64,000 bases of DNA from contig JABTUC010000007.1 in assembly GCA_015075545.1 (NCBI GenBank), positions 42,627-106,626 of the forward strand, written 5' to 3'. Position numbers and translations under genes: made by a program. Below, in pieces: positions 35,177 to 43,421 of the stretch; the stretch's first letter is position 1; every line of letters starts with the position of its first letter. The notes below the pieces were generated by a model. That model was given only the letters and a program-made list of their open reading frames with translations. It ran no database searches and was not told the origin of the DNA. Source of the DNA: Ideonella sp. Lineage in GTDB: Bacteria > Pseudomonadota > Gammaproteobacteria > Burkholderiales > Burkholderiaceae_C.

Positions 35177-36095
35177 CGGGCGGGCGCCTCATCAGCGTGC
35201 TCTTGCCGAACAGGCTCTCGATCAGGTCGACCGCGAGGTCGGCGGTCTTGTTGCGCACGTCGCACGCCGGGTTGAGCTCCATCACGTCGAGCGAAGCCAG
35301 CGCGCCGGTGTCGGCGATCATCTCCATGCACAGCTGCGCCTCGCGGTAGGTGGGGCCGCCCGGGACCGTGGTGTCGACGCCCGGCGCGATCTCGGGGTCG
35401 AGGAAGTCGACGTCGAAGCTGACGTGCAGGTGCGTGCGCGCGTCGATCGTCGCCAGCGCCAGCTCCATCGCCTGGCGCATGCCCATCTCGTCGATGTAGC
35501 GCATGTCGAACACCTCGAGCCCGGCGGCGTGCACCAGCTTCTTCTCGCCGGGGTCGACGCTGCGGATGCCGATCTGGCGGATGTGCTTGGCGCTCAGCGC
35601 CGGCACCTTGCCGCCGATCTCGATCAGCTCCTGCGGCCCGTTGCCGCACAGGCACGCCACCGGCATGCCGTGCAGGTTGCCGCTGGGGGTCAGCAGGTGG
35701 GTGTTGAAGTCGGCGTGCGCGTCGAGCCACAGCACGCGCAGCTTCTTGCCGGCCTCGCGGCAGTGGCGTGCCACCGCGCCGATCGAGCCGATCGCCAGCG
35801 AGTGATCGCCACCGAGCAGGATCGGCAGGCGCGCTTGCTGCAGCTCGGCGTGCACCGCGTCGTGCACGGTGCGGCACCACTGCACCACCTCGGGGAGATG
35901 GCGGTAGCCGTCGCGCGGCGGCTGCCACGGATTGGCCGGGCCGGCGAGGTTGCCGCGGTCGATTACCTCGACGCCGTGGCCCTCGAGGGTTGGCTGCAGC
36001 AGTGCGACGCGCAGCGCCTCGGGCCCCATGCTGGCGCCGCGAGCGCCCGCGCCGATGTCGGTGGGCGCGCCCAGCAGGCTGACGTGGCGGTTCAT
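35166..36095 (-). CDS. rocF: Arginase
   Basis: A 309-residue Mn-dependent arginase producing ornithine and urea. All ureohydrolase metal motifs are present: GGDHS (LLGGDHSLAIG), DAHADFN (LWLDAHADFNTH) and DVDFLDP (SFDVDFLDPEIAPGVDT). Length and the GPTYREA segment fit arginase better than agmatinase. A CACAAT hexamer ends 8 nt before the ATG. It is co-transcribed with the overlapping D-amino acid dehydrogenase gene, so the pair may process both arginine enantiomers. Confidence 0.93.
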   Translation of the reverse strand: MNRHVSLLGAPTDIGAGARGASMGPEALRVALLQPTLEGHGVEVIDRGNLAGPANPWQPPRDGYRHLPEVVQWCRTVHDAVHAELQQARLPILLGGDHSLAIGSIGAVARHCREAGKKLRVLWLDAHADFNTHLLTPSGNLHGMPVACLCGNGPQELIEIGGKVPALSAKHIRQIGIRSVDPGEKKLVHAAGLEVFDMRYIDEMGMRQAMELALATIDARTHLHVSFDVDFLDPEIAPGVDTTVPGGPTYREAQLCMEMIADTGALASLDVMELNPACDVRNKTADLAVDLIESLFGKSTLMRRPPDAA

Positions 36096-36103
36096 CGCCG
36101 GCT

Positions 36104-36109
36104 ATTGTG
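36104..36109 (-). promoter_or_regulatory. -10-like CACAAT at arginase start
   Basis: The hexamer is followed by an 8-nt spacer and the ATG at 36095 on the minus strand, with no Shine-Dalgarno in between. It lies back to back with the serine hydrolase promoter. Confidence 0.45.
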
Positions 36110-36148
36110 ACGCGCTCGCGTGCCGTGGTGCGACCGCGCCGGGTTGCG

Positions 36149-36154
36149 TACAGT
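36149..36154 (+). promoter_or_regulatory. -10-like TACAGT before serine hydrolase
   Basis: TACAGT, a 6-nt spacer, then ATG 36161. It is divergent from the arginase hexamer 40 bases away. Confidence 0.4.
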
Positions 36155-36160
36155 GGGACC

Positions 36161-37249
36161 ATGAATCCCGAGCAGCGCTTTCGCGACGCCATCGACTTCG
36201 CGACCGGTCACGAGATCGACTGGCCGCGCGACCCATTGGATGCGCCGCTGCGCTGGGGCGTGCACCACGACGACCCGCCGCCGTACAACCGCCTGCGCGG
36301 CCCGGTGCACCCGCGCGGCGGCGTCTCGGGCGTCGTGATGCAGCACGGGCACGTGGCCACTGCATGGGGCGAGCCCGAGCGCGCCGACCTCACTTTCAGC
36401 GTGGCCAAGACCTACCTCGCGATGCTGGCCGGCGTCGCACAAGGCCAGGGTCTGCTGCCCGAGGTCGACGCGCCGGTGGCGCAGCGGCTGCCGGGCATCG
36501 GCTTCGACACGCCGCACAACCGCAGCATCACCTGGCGCCACCTGCTCGAGCAGACCAGCGAGTGGGAAGGCAGCTCGTTCGGCATTCCCGACACGGTCGA
36601 CCGCTACCGCCACGTGTCGCACGACCCGCGTCCGCCCGCGGGCCGCAAGGGCGACGCGCGCCCGCTGCGCTCACCGGGCAGCACCTGGGAGTACAACGAC
36701 GTGCGCATCAACCAGCTCTCGCTGGCACTGCTGCGCTTGTTCGGCCGCCCGCTGCCGGAGGTGTTCGACGAGGCGCTGATGCAGCCGCTCGAATGCAGCG
36801 CCAACTGGCGCTGGCGTGGCTACGACGACGCCTGGGTGGACCTGGCCGGGCGCAAGGTGCAGTCGGTGCCCGGCGGCACGCACTGGGGTGCCGGCGTGTC
36901 GATCTCCGCGCGCGACCAGGCACGGCTTGGCCAGCTTCTGCTCGACGACGGACAACACCAGGGCCGCCAGCTCATCCCGGCGGCGTGGGTGCAGCGCATG
37001 CGCGAGCCGTGCGCGGTCGCGCCGTTCTACGGATGGCTGCTGTGGCTCAACCGCGACGGCCGCACGTTTCCGGGCGCATCGCGCGACGCGGTCTGCATGG
37101 TCGGTGCCGGCGGCCACCTGGTGTGGGTCGAGCCCGCACATCGGGCGGTCGTGGTGGTGCGCTGGATGGACCCGGCGCACACCGCCGGGTTCATGCAGCG
37201 GATGGGTGCGGCGCTGGGCGAGGGCAGCGAGCCGCGGCACGACGGCTGA
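36161..37249 (+). CDS. Serine hydrolase, class C beta-lactamase/DD-peptidase family
   Basis: A 362-residue protein with the S-x-x-K nucleophile motif in LTFSVAKTY (about residue 77) and Y-x-N in WEYNDVRIN. The third box is unclear; a GGH segment near residue 321 (VGAGGHLVWV) is the likely counterpart. The family includes esterases, DD-carboxypeptidases and AmpC-type beta-lactamases. No signal peptide is visible, so a cytoplasmic esterase or amidase is more likely than a beta-lactamase. It is divergent from arginase. Confidence 0.85.
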   Translation: MNPEQRFRDAIDFATGHEIDWPRDPLDAPLRWGVHHDDPPPYNRLRGPVHPRGGVSGVVMQHGHVATAWGEPERADLTFSVAKTYLAMLAGVAQGQGLLPEVDAPVAQRLPGIGFDTPHNRSITWRHLLEQTSEWEGSSFGIPDTVDRYRHVSHDPRPPAGRKGDARPLRSPGSTWEYNDVRINQLSLALLRLFGRPLPEVFDEALMQPLECSANWRWRGYDDAWVDLAGRKVQSVPGGTHWGAGVSISARDQARLGQLLLDDGQHQGRQLIPAAWVQRMREPCAVAPFYGWLLWLNRDGRTFPGASRDAVCMVGAGGHLVWVEPAHRAVVVVRWMDPAHTAGFMQRMGAALGEGSEPRHDG

Positions 37250-37292
37250 GGCGCACGCCCGGGCCGGCCCGGATCGGCGCAGCGCATCGGCA

Positions 37293-38198
37293 TCACGCAT
37301 CGTCGGCGTAGTCCTCCCCGGTGATGGTGCCCAACTCGTCGAAGCCGTAGTGCTCGGCCAGCCGCGCCCAGGCGTCCTCGGCGGTCTCGACGTAGTGGAA
37401 CAGGCCGAGATCCTCGGGGCTGATCACGCCACAGTCGACCAGGTGCTGGAAGTCGATAAGCTTCTCCCAGAACGCACGGCCGAACAGCAGGATCGGCCGC
37501 GCGCGGCTCTTGCCGGTCTGCACCAGCGTCAGCGTCTCGAACATCTCGTCGAGCGTGCCGAAGCCGCCGGGAAAGCACACCAGGGCGATGCTGCGCATCA
37601 CGAAGTGCATCTTGCGCAGGCCGAAGTAGTGGAACTGGAAGCACAGCTCCGGCGTGATGTACGGATTGGGCACCTGTTCGTGCGGCAGCACGATGTTCAG
37701 GCCGATGCTGCGTCCGCCGACGTCGTGCGCGCCGCGGTTGCCCGCCTCCATGATGCCGGGGCCGCCGCCGGTCACCACGTAGATGGGCGTATCGAGCGTG
37801 CGCGAGCGCTGCGTCACGATCTGCGAGAAGCGCCGCGCCTCGTCGTAGTAGCGGCTCATATCGAGGGCGGCGGCCGCGCGCCGGATCGCCGTCGCGTCGC
37901 CGCCGGCGCGTGCCTCCTGCAGCCGCGCCTGCGCAACGTCGGGCGCGACGATGCGCGAGCTGCCGTAGATGACGATGGTCGACTCGATGTGCTGCTCGCG
38001 CTGGATCATCTCGGCCTTCAGCAGTTCGAGCTGCATGCGCACCGGGCGCAGATCCTCGCGCAGCAGGAAGCGCTCGTCGACGAAGGCGAGCCGGTAACTG
38101 CTGTCCGCGCCGCCGTAGCGCTCCACCGGCTTGACGGCTGCCGCCGACTCCTCGGCCGTGGGAAAGTTGCGTTCGTGGAGTCTGTGGCGCACGTTCAT
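37293..38198 (-). CDS. LOG-family (TIGR00730) nucleotide-processing protein
   Basis: A 301-residue Rossmann-fold protein with GGGPGIMEAGNRGA and the lysine-decarboxylase-like signature FPGGFGTLDEMFE. Such proteins act as cytokinin-riboside/nucleoside 5'-monophosphate phosphoribohydrolases. The N-terminal extension of about 85 residues (ending with the strand TIVIYGSSRI) matches the longer bacterial members. ATG 38198 has GGCGGAG upstream; a longer frame has no support. Confidence 0.87.
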   Translation of the reverse strand: MNVRHRLHERNFPTAEESAAAVKPVERYGGADSSYRLAFVDERFLLREDLRPVRMQLELLKAEMIQREQHIESTIVIYGSSRIVAPDVAQARLQEARAGGDATAIRRAAAALDMSRYYDEARRFSQIVTQRSRTLDTPIYVVTGGGPGIMEAGNRGAHDVGGRSIGLNIVLPHEQVPNPYITPELCFQFHYFGLRKMHFVMRSIALVCFPGGFGTLDEMFETLTLVQTGKSRARPILLFGRAFWEKLIDFQHLVDCGVISPEDLGLFHYVETAEDAWARLAEHYGFDELGTITGEDYADDA

Positions 38199-38299
38199 CG
38201 CGTCTCCGCCTCTTGCGGCGCAGGGAGGGTCGGCAAGCTTACAGCGCCCGGGCTGTGCGAGACTGAGGGCCCGCACGCCAGCTCGATCGAGGAGGACGC

Positions 38300-38938
38300 A
38301 TGCACATCGAACCCGGGCTGCTCGCCCCCGCCAAGATCGCGTTGGCCAACGCAGCGGCACTCGGTGTGGTGGCCGCCGCCGCATGGGCCGCGCTGCGCCG
38401 GCCGGCGCTGCTGCCGCGCGCGCTGCTGGCCGCCGCCTTCTTCACGCTGTGCATGCAGGCGTTCCACCTCCGGGTGGGCCCCTCGGAGCTGCACTTCGTG
38501 GGCGCCATGCCGATGTACCTGGCGCTCGGACTCGTGCCCACGCTGCTCGGCTTTGCGCTCGGCCTGGCCTTGCAGGGCCTGCTGTTCGAACCGGCCGACC
38601 TGGTGCACCTGTCGGTCAACACGCTGTCGCTGGCGCTGCCGCTGATTGCGCTGCACGCGGGGCTCGGCCGCCGCCTCGCGCGCGTGAACCTGCGCGCCGT
38701 GCTGCAGCTCGATGCAGCCTACTACGCGGGTGTGACCGCGATGGTGGGGTTCTGGCTGTCGGTCGGCGAGATGGCCACGCCGCTGGGTGCATGGGTGCGC
38801 TTCGCCGCGTCGTACGGGGCGGTGGTGCTGCTCGAGCCCGCCATCACGCTCGCGGTGCTGCTGGCGGTGGTGCGGCTGCGCGACCGGCGTTGGGCCGCTC
38901 GGTGCTTCGATCTGCGCCATGCGTCGACGCTGCGCTGA
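38300..38938 (+). CDS. CbiM-like cobalt transport membrane protein
   Basis: A 212-residue membrane protein with about six helices, preceded by GAGGAGGA. It starts MHIEPG. In CbiM/NikM proteins the N-terminal Met-His inserts into the membrane and its His2 helps coordinate Co2+ or Ni2+, and this is conserved here. Helices include ALGVVAAAAWAAL and MPMYLALGLVPTLLGFALGL. No cbiQ or cbiO gene is near. It lies 6 bases before the gene for the cobalt-type nitrile hydratase alpha subunit, suggesting dedicated metal supply. Confidence 0.8.
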   Translation: MHIEPGLLAPAKIALANAAALGVVAAAAWAALRRPALLPRALLAAAFFTLCMQAFHLRVGPSELHFVGAMPMYLALGLVPTLLGFALGLALQGLLFEPADLVHLSVNTLSLALPLIALHAGLGRRLARVNLRAVLQLDAAYYAGVTAMVGFWLSVGEMATPLGAWVRFAASYGAVVLLEPAITLAVLLAVVRLRDRRWAARCFDLRHASTLR

Positions 38939-38944
38939 GCCGCC

Positions 38945-39568
38945 GTGAATACGCACCGTCACGATCACGACCACAGCGAGCTTTCGCCGATGGAGCTGCG
39001 CGTGCGCGCGCTCGAGACCGTGCTCGCCGAGAAGGGCTACATCGACCCGGCTGCGCTCGACGTGCTGATCGACACCTACCAGACCCGCATCGGGCCGCGC
39101 AACGGCGCCCGCGTGGTGGCGCGCGCGTGGAGCGATCCGGCGTACAAGGCCTGGCTGCTGCGCGACGCCACCGCGGCGATCGCCTCGCTCGGCTACCAGG
39201 GCCGCCAGGGCGAACACATGGTGGCGCTGGAGAACACGCCCGCGCAGCACCACATGGTGGTGTGCACGTTGTGCAGCTGTTATCCATGGCCGGTGCTCGG
39301 CCTGCCGCCCACCTGGTACAAGAGCGCGCCGTACCGCTCGCGCGCGGTGCGCGACCCGCGCGGCGTGCTGGCCGAGTTCGGCGTCACGCTGCCCGCGGGC
39401 ACTGCGATCCGCGTGCACGACTCCACTGCCGAGGTGCGCTACCTGGTGCTGCCGCTGCGCCCCGAGGGCAGCGAGGGCCTCGACGAAGAAGCGCTCGCCG
39501 CGCTGGTGACGCGCGACTCGATGATCGGCACCGGCCTCGCGCTGACGCCGCCGGCGAGGGCGCGGTGA
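38945..39568 (+). CDS. nthA: Nitrile hydratase alpha subunit, cobalt type
   Basis: A 207-residue catalytic subunit converting nitriles to amides. The metal site CTLCSC is at residues 107-112 ([15 protein letters not shown]). Thr at the second position marks cobalt enzymes, whereas iron enzymes have Ser. Cys110 and Cys112 would be the ligands oxidised to sulfinate and sulfenate. The GTG start at 38945 gives a His/Asp-rich N-terminus (NTHRHDHDH), which might hold metal. It is followed by beta and activator genes. Confidence 0.94.
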   Translation: MNTHRHDHDHSELSPMELRVRALETVLAEKGYIDPAALDVLIDTYQTRIGPRNGARVVARAWSDPAYKAWLLRDATAAIASLGYQGRQGEHMVALENTPAQHHMVVCTLCSCYPWPVLGLPPTWYKSAPYRSRAVRDPRGVLAEFGVTLPAGTAIRVHDSTAEVRYLVLPLRPEGSEGLDEEALAALVTRDSMIGTGLALTPPARAR

Positions 39569-39626
39569 GGGCGCACGGCCGCGGCGCAGTGCCTGGCATC
39601 GAAGCGCGCAGCGCGGGGGTTGCGCA

Positions 39627-40295
39627 ATGACTCGCGCACCGGCTCACGTGACGCACGCCGACATCGGCGGCCATCGCGGTTACGGCCCGATCGTCAACGA
39701 GCCGGAAGACGAGCGCTTCCACGCCGCCTGGGAGCCGCGCGTGCTGGCGCTCACGCTGGCGATGGGCGCCTGCGGCCTGTGGAACATCGACAACAGCCGC
39801 GCGGCGCGCGAGTCGCTGCCGGCGTACGCGCGGCTGAGCTACTACGAGATCTGGTTCGAGGCGCTGTGCAAGCTGCTGGCCGAGCATGCGCTGGTGGGCG
39901 GCGACGAACTGCGCGCCGGCCACGCGCTGCATCCGGCGCGCGCGCTGCCGAACAAGCTGCACGCGGGCGACGTGCGCACGGCGCTGGCCCGCGGCACGCC
40001 GGTCGAGCGCGAGCCCACCACGAAGGCGCGCTTCCGCGTCGGCGACGCGGTGCGCATGTACGCCGGCGAGGTGCCGCACCACACGCGGCTGCCGCGCTAC
40101 GTGCGCGGCCGCTGTGGCACGATCGAGCGCGTGCACGGCGTGCACGTGTTCGCCGACGCGCACGCCAGCGGCCGCGGCGAGCAGCCGCACTGGCTCTACC
40201 ACGTCGGCTTCGACGCCCGCGAGCTGTGGCCCGACGCGCAGGCCGGCGTGCGGGTGGCGGTCGATGCCTGGGAGCCCTACCTGGAGCGCGCATGA
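39627..40295 (+). CDS. nthB: Nitrile hydratase beta subunit
   Basis: A 222-residue partner of the alpha subunit. Typical parts are DIGGHRGYGPIVNEPEDERFH at the N-terminus, SYYEIWFEAL near residue 70, and an SH3-like C-terminal barrel (RFRVGDAVRMYAGE, PRYVRGRCGTIERVHG, LYHVGFDARELWPD). These enclose the active site and contribute the conserved arginines. It overlaps the activator gene by four bases (ATGA). Confidence 0.94.
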   Translation: MTRAPAHVTHADIGGHRGYGPIVNEPEDERFHAAWEPRVLALTLAMGACGLWNIDNSRAARESLPAYARLSYYEIWFEALCKLLAEHALVGGDELRAGHALHPARALPNKLHAGDVRTALARGTPVEREPTTKARFRVGDAVRMYAGEVPHHTRLPRYVRGRCGTIERVHGVHVFADAHASGRGEQPHWLYHVGFDARELWPDAQAGVRVAVDAWEPYLERA

Positions 40296-40654
40296 ACGAT
40301 CCGGCACGCGACGACAGCCCCCTGTTGCGCGACGACGCGCCGGCGTTTGCCGAGCCGTGGCAGGCACACGCCTTCGCGCTCGCGGTCAAGCTGCACGAAC
40401 GCGGCGTGTTCACCTGGCGCGAGTGGGCCGACGCGCTGGCCGCGCAGGTCGCCGCCGCTTTGGCGCGCGGCGAGCCCGACCGCGGCGACACCTACTACCA
40501 GCATTGGCTGGCGGCGCTCGAGGCGCTGGTGGCCGCCAAGGGCGCGGCGTCGCTCGCCGACCTGCAGCGCACCGCGCAGGCCTGGGGGCATGCCGCCGAG
40601 CGCACGCCGCACGGCCGGCCGATCGAGTTGAAGGCGGAGGATTTCTCCCCTTGA
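40292..40654 (+). CDS. Nitrile hydratase activator (accessory protein)
   Basis: A 120-residue homologue of the beta-subunit N-terminal domain, the class known as P14K or NHase accessory protein. It exchanges subunits to load cobalt into the alpha subunit (self-subunit swapping). Visible marks are FAEPWQAHAFALAVKLHERGVFTWREWADAL and DTYYQHWLAALEALV. Its stop overlaps the TTG start of the MFS gene (TTGA), so all five genes of the cluster are closely coupled. Confidence 0.9.
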   Translation: MNDPARDDSPLLRDDAPAFAEPWQAHAFALAVKLHERGVFTWREWADALAAQVAAALARGEPDRGDTYYQHWLAALEALVAAKGAASLADLQRTAQAWGHAAERTPHGRPIELKAEDFSP

Positions 40655-41850
40655 GCGGCGCCGCCGGCGGCGCCGCGCTGGCGGCCGACGAGCCGCGCTA
40701 CGGCTGGGTGGTGGTGTGGGCCACTTTCGTCGTGCTGGCGGTGATCTTCGGCGTCGCGTACTCGTTCGCCGCCTTCTTCGAGCCGTTCGTCGTCGAGTTC
40801 GCAGCGCAGCGCGCCGACGTCTCGCTGGTGTTCGGGCTTTCGGGGCTGCTGTACTTCGTGCTCGGTGCCTTCGGCGGCATGCTGTCCGATCGCCTCGGCC
40901 CGCGCGTGGTAGTCGGCGCCGGCATGCTGTGCATCGCGCTCGGCTTGTTCGCCGCGGCGCGCGTCGGCTCGATGACCGGCGTCACGCTGGCCTACGGCGT
41001 CGGCGTCGGCGTGGGCATCGCGCTGGCCTACACGCCGGCCATCGGCACCGTGCAGCCGTGGTTCACGCGCCGCCGCGGCCTGGCCGCAGGCCTGGCCAGC
41101 GCCGGCATCGGCGCGGGCACGCTCGCGGTGCCGTTGCTCGCCGCCGCGGCGATCGCGGCCTGGCAATGGCGCGGCGCGATGACGGCACTGGCCGCGGGCA
41201 CGCTGGTGGTCGGCCTGAGCGCGGCGCTGCTGCTGCAGCGCGCACCGGCGGCGGCCAAGCGAACCGACGGCACCGTGCCCGGCACGCCGCTGAAGGAGGC
41301 GCTGACCAGCCGCGCGTTTCTCTGGCTGTACGCGATGTGCGTCCTCGGTGCCTTCGGCATGTTCATTCCGTTCGCGCACCTGTCGGCCGCGGCGCGCGAC
41401 CTCGGCGTGCCCGACGGGCGTGCCGTCGGCCTGGTGGGGTTGATCGGCATCGGCAGCCTGAGCGGGCGCTTCGCGATCGGCGCGCTGGCCGATCGCGTGG
41501 GGCGGCCGATCACGCTGGTGCTGACGCAGGCCTCGCTCGGCGCGTCGTACCTGCTGTGGGCGCTGGCCGACGGCTACTTCGCGCTGGCGCTGTTCGCGCT
41601 GTGGATGGGCACCAGCTACGGCGGCATCGTCTCGCTGATGCCCGCGCTGTGCATGGACCTGTTCGGCGCGCGCGCGGTGTCGTCGATCATCGGCGTGCTG
41701 TACAGCGGCGCGGCGATCGGCAACCTCGTCGGGCCGTGGCTGGCCGGGCGCGTGTTCGACGCCCACGGCAGCTACGCGCCGGTGATCTGGGGTTGCATGG
41801 CGCTGTCGGCGCTGGCCACCTGGTGCACATGGCGGGCGCTGGCGAAGTAA
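40651..41850 (+). CDS. MFS transporter (OFA-like) of the nitrile hydratase operon
   Basis: A 399-residue, twelve-helix permease starting at TTG 40651, which overlaps the activator stop. It resembles the oxalate/formate antiporter branch: RYGWVVVWATFVVLAVIFGVAYSF at the start, motif A at GGMLSDRLGPRVVV, and a second copy at GALADRVGRPITL. It probably imports a nitrile or amide, or moves the resulting carboxylate. The substrate is inferred only from operon position. Confidence 0.85.
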   Translation: MSGAAGGAALAADEPRYGWVVVWATFVVLAVIFGVAYSFAAFFEPFVVEFAAQRADVSLVFGLSGLLYFVLGAFGGMLSDRLGPRVVVGAGMLCIALGLFAAARVGSMTGVTLAYGVGVGVGIALAYTPAIGTVQPWFTRRRGLAAGLASAGIGAGTLAVPLLAAAAIAAWQWRGAMTALAAGTLVVGLSAALLLQRAPAAAKRTDGTVPGTPLKEALTSRAFLWLYAMCVLGAFGMFIPFAHLSAAARDLGVPDGRAVGLVGLIGIGSLSGRFAIGALADRVGRPITLVLTQASLGASYLLWALADGYFALALFALWMGTSYGGIVSLMPALCMDLFGARAVSSIIGVLYSGAAIGNLVGPWLAGRVFDAHGSYAPVIWGCMALSALATWCTWRALAK

Positions 41851-41969
41851 GAGTGGTGTCGCCTGCATCCCGAGCTTTGCCACGTGCGACTTGCGTTGGC
41901 CCGACAATGGAAGTCTGGGTGTTGTCCCTGGGTTGCGACTTGGTCGTTCGGCACGACCTGACCACTGCT

Positions 41970-43298
41970 GTGACGAAGAAGCCTGCTCTTCATTGCGCTC
42001 GTTCCTTGCTCGCCGGTCTGTTGGCCGGTTGCGGATTCCTGGTGTCATGCGGGGGGTCGGACGCATCGAACGCGCGCAGTGATCCGTTTGTCGTGGCGGC
42101 CGATGTGGTTCTGGTCCAGGCACCTCGCGTCGTCGAGGCACGAGGCGACACGTGGCTCGCCTGGGCTGAACAGGGTGCGAGCGCGCCGCGCGCGGTCGCG
42201 GCACGGGTTGGCGCCAGCGGTCGGACTCATCTGACGGTCTTGACTGCCGCCGCTACGGGTCCGGTGCAGTTGGCGACGACCTCCCGCGGTACCCCGATGG
42301 CAATCTGGCACGAAGAGGCGCCGTCGGGGCGCAGCCGAATGGTCGTGGCCCGCTGGGGCGGACTGGAGTGGGTTCGAGAGCAAGCAATCGAGGACAGCAT
42401 CTACGAGGAGCAACTGATCGTCGGCTCGGCTGGGCAGGTTGCATTGGCCTGGAACGAGTTCACTGGCGCCGCCGGCTCGCGATTTCGAGTGGCGATTCGT
42501 GCTGCTTCAGGCTCGTGGGGCGCGCCGCGCGATGTGCGCGTGATCGGAGGAACGCTGCCCGGACGGGCTCGCCTGGCGTTCAATGAAGCCGGCGACCTGT
42601 TTGCCGCGTGGTTGGAGTACGTCAACAACGGTGCGTCGACATCAGATCCTGACTTTGCTCTCTGGCATTCGATCCTGACGCCAGGAGGCGCATGGTCATC
42701 GCCCGGCCGTATCGAACCGGAAAAGGTGCGTGACATGCGCGTGGCCACGATTTCAGCACGCTCCTGGTTGGTGGCCTGGTCTGCGGGAGGGTCTCTCGAA
42801 CCTGGAGGCCTGTATTCGAAACGATTGATAGACGGCGTCTGGGATGGGGTAGGCCGGCGTATTGACCTCAACGGCACCGAGGAGCCGAGGAGCCTGGATC
42901 TTCAGAGCAGCAACGGGGTTGTTCAGGCTGCCTGGCGTGCTCAGGCGAGCAGCACCGGCCCATACGAGGTACGGGTCGCTCGCATGGACCTGGCCGATGG
43001 TCGATGGCCGGAATCAACCTTGCTGTTCGAGTCGCCTGTCGTCCAGCCCGCGGAGCTGCGGCTGGTACAGCAGGCCGACGGCCGTGCCGCGCTGATCTGG
43101 AACTACTTCACTGGCGATCACGTTCCGTGGGTGGCCGTCAGTCCGATTGCAGGCCTGTGGCAGTCAGCGAATCACCTCGACGATGAGGCCTTCGATGCCC
43201 AAGGCGCCGACCTTGCGACGTCGCAGAGCGGTTGGGCGGCGGCTTGGTACAGACGGCGCGGCGCCGTCTTCGACATCGTGATGCGCCACCTCTTCTGA
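41970..43298 (+). CDS. Lipoprotein with propeller-like repeats
   Basis: A protein of about 442 residues from GTG 41970, which gives a standard lipoprotein signal (KKPALHCARSLLAGLLAGC, second candidate FLVSC) followed by GGSD. ATG 41907 is an alternative that would add 21 residues before the signal. The body repeats a WLAWAEQGASAPRAV-like or WAAAWYRRRGA-like blade, as in sialidase/BNR-type propellers, with no clear Asp-box. It has lower G+C than neighbours, as does the lipoprotein at 29204-31462. Function is unknown. Confidence 0.78.
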   Translation: MTKKPALHCARSLLAGLLAGCGFLVSCGGSDASNARSDPFVVAADVVLVQAPRVVEARGDTWLAWAEQGASAPRAVAARVGASGRTHLTVLTAAATGPVQLATTSRGTPMAIWHEEAPSGRSRMVVARWGGLEWVREQAIEDSIYEEQLIVGSAGQVALAWNEFTGAAGSRFRVAIRAASGSWGAPRDVRVIGGTLPGRARLAFNEAGDLFAAWLEYVNNGASTSDPDFALWHSILTPGGAWSSPGRIEPEKVRDMRVATISARSWLVAWSAGGSLEPGGLYSKRLIDGVWDGVGRRIDLNGTEEPRSLDLQSSNGVVQAAWRAQASSTGPYEVRVARMDLADGRWPESTLLFESPVVQPAELRLVQQADGRAALIWNYFTGDHVPWVAVSPIAGLWQSANHLDDEAFDAQGADLATSQSGWAAAWYRRRGAVFDIVMRHLF

Positions 43299-43407
43299 TC
43301 AGACTGCACCAGACCAAGACGCTAGGTATCGACTCGTGGCCACGGCGAGCGCAAGGCCCTGGCGCCGCGCCGAATCAGGCCCGGGATGGGCAACTGCGGA
43401 GTGCAGC

Positions 43408-43413
43408 GATACT
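43408..43413 (+). promoter_or_regulatory. -10-like GATACT before PfkB-family kinase
   Basis: GATACT with an 8-nt spacer to ATG 43422 and no Shine-Dalgarno visible. Confidence 0.35.
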
Positions 43414-43421
43414 CGCGGCCG

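Noticed and set aside
38199-38299. Cobalamin riboswitch before the CbiM-like gene
   Set aside because: The gap is only about 100 bases and no B12-box-like sequence is visible.
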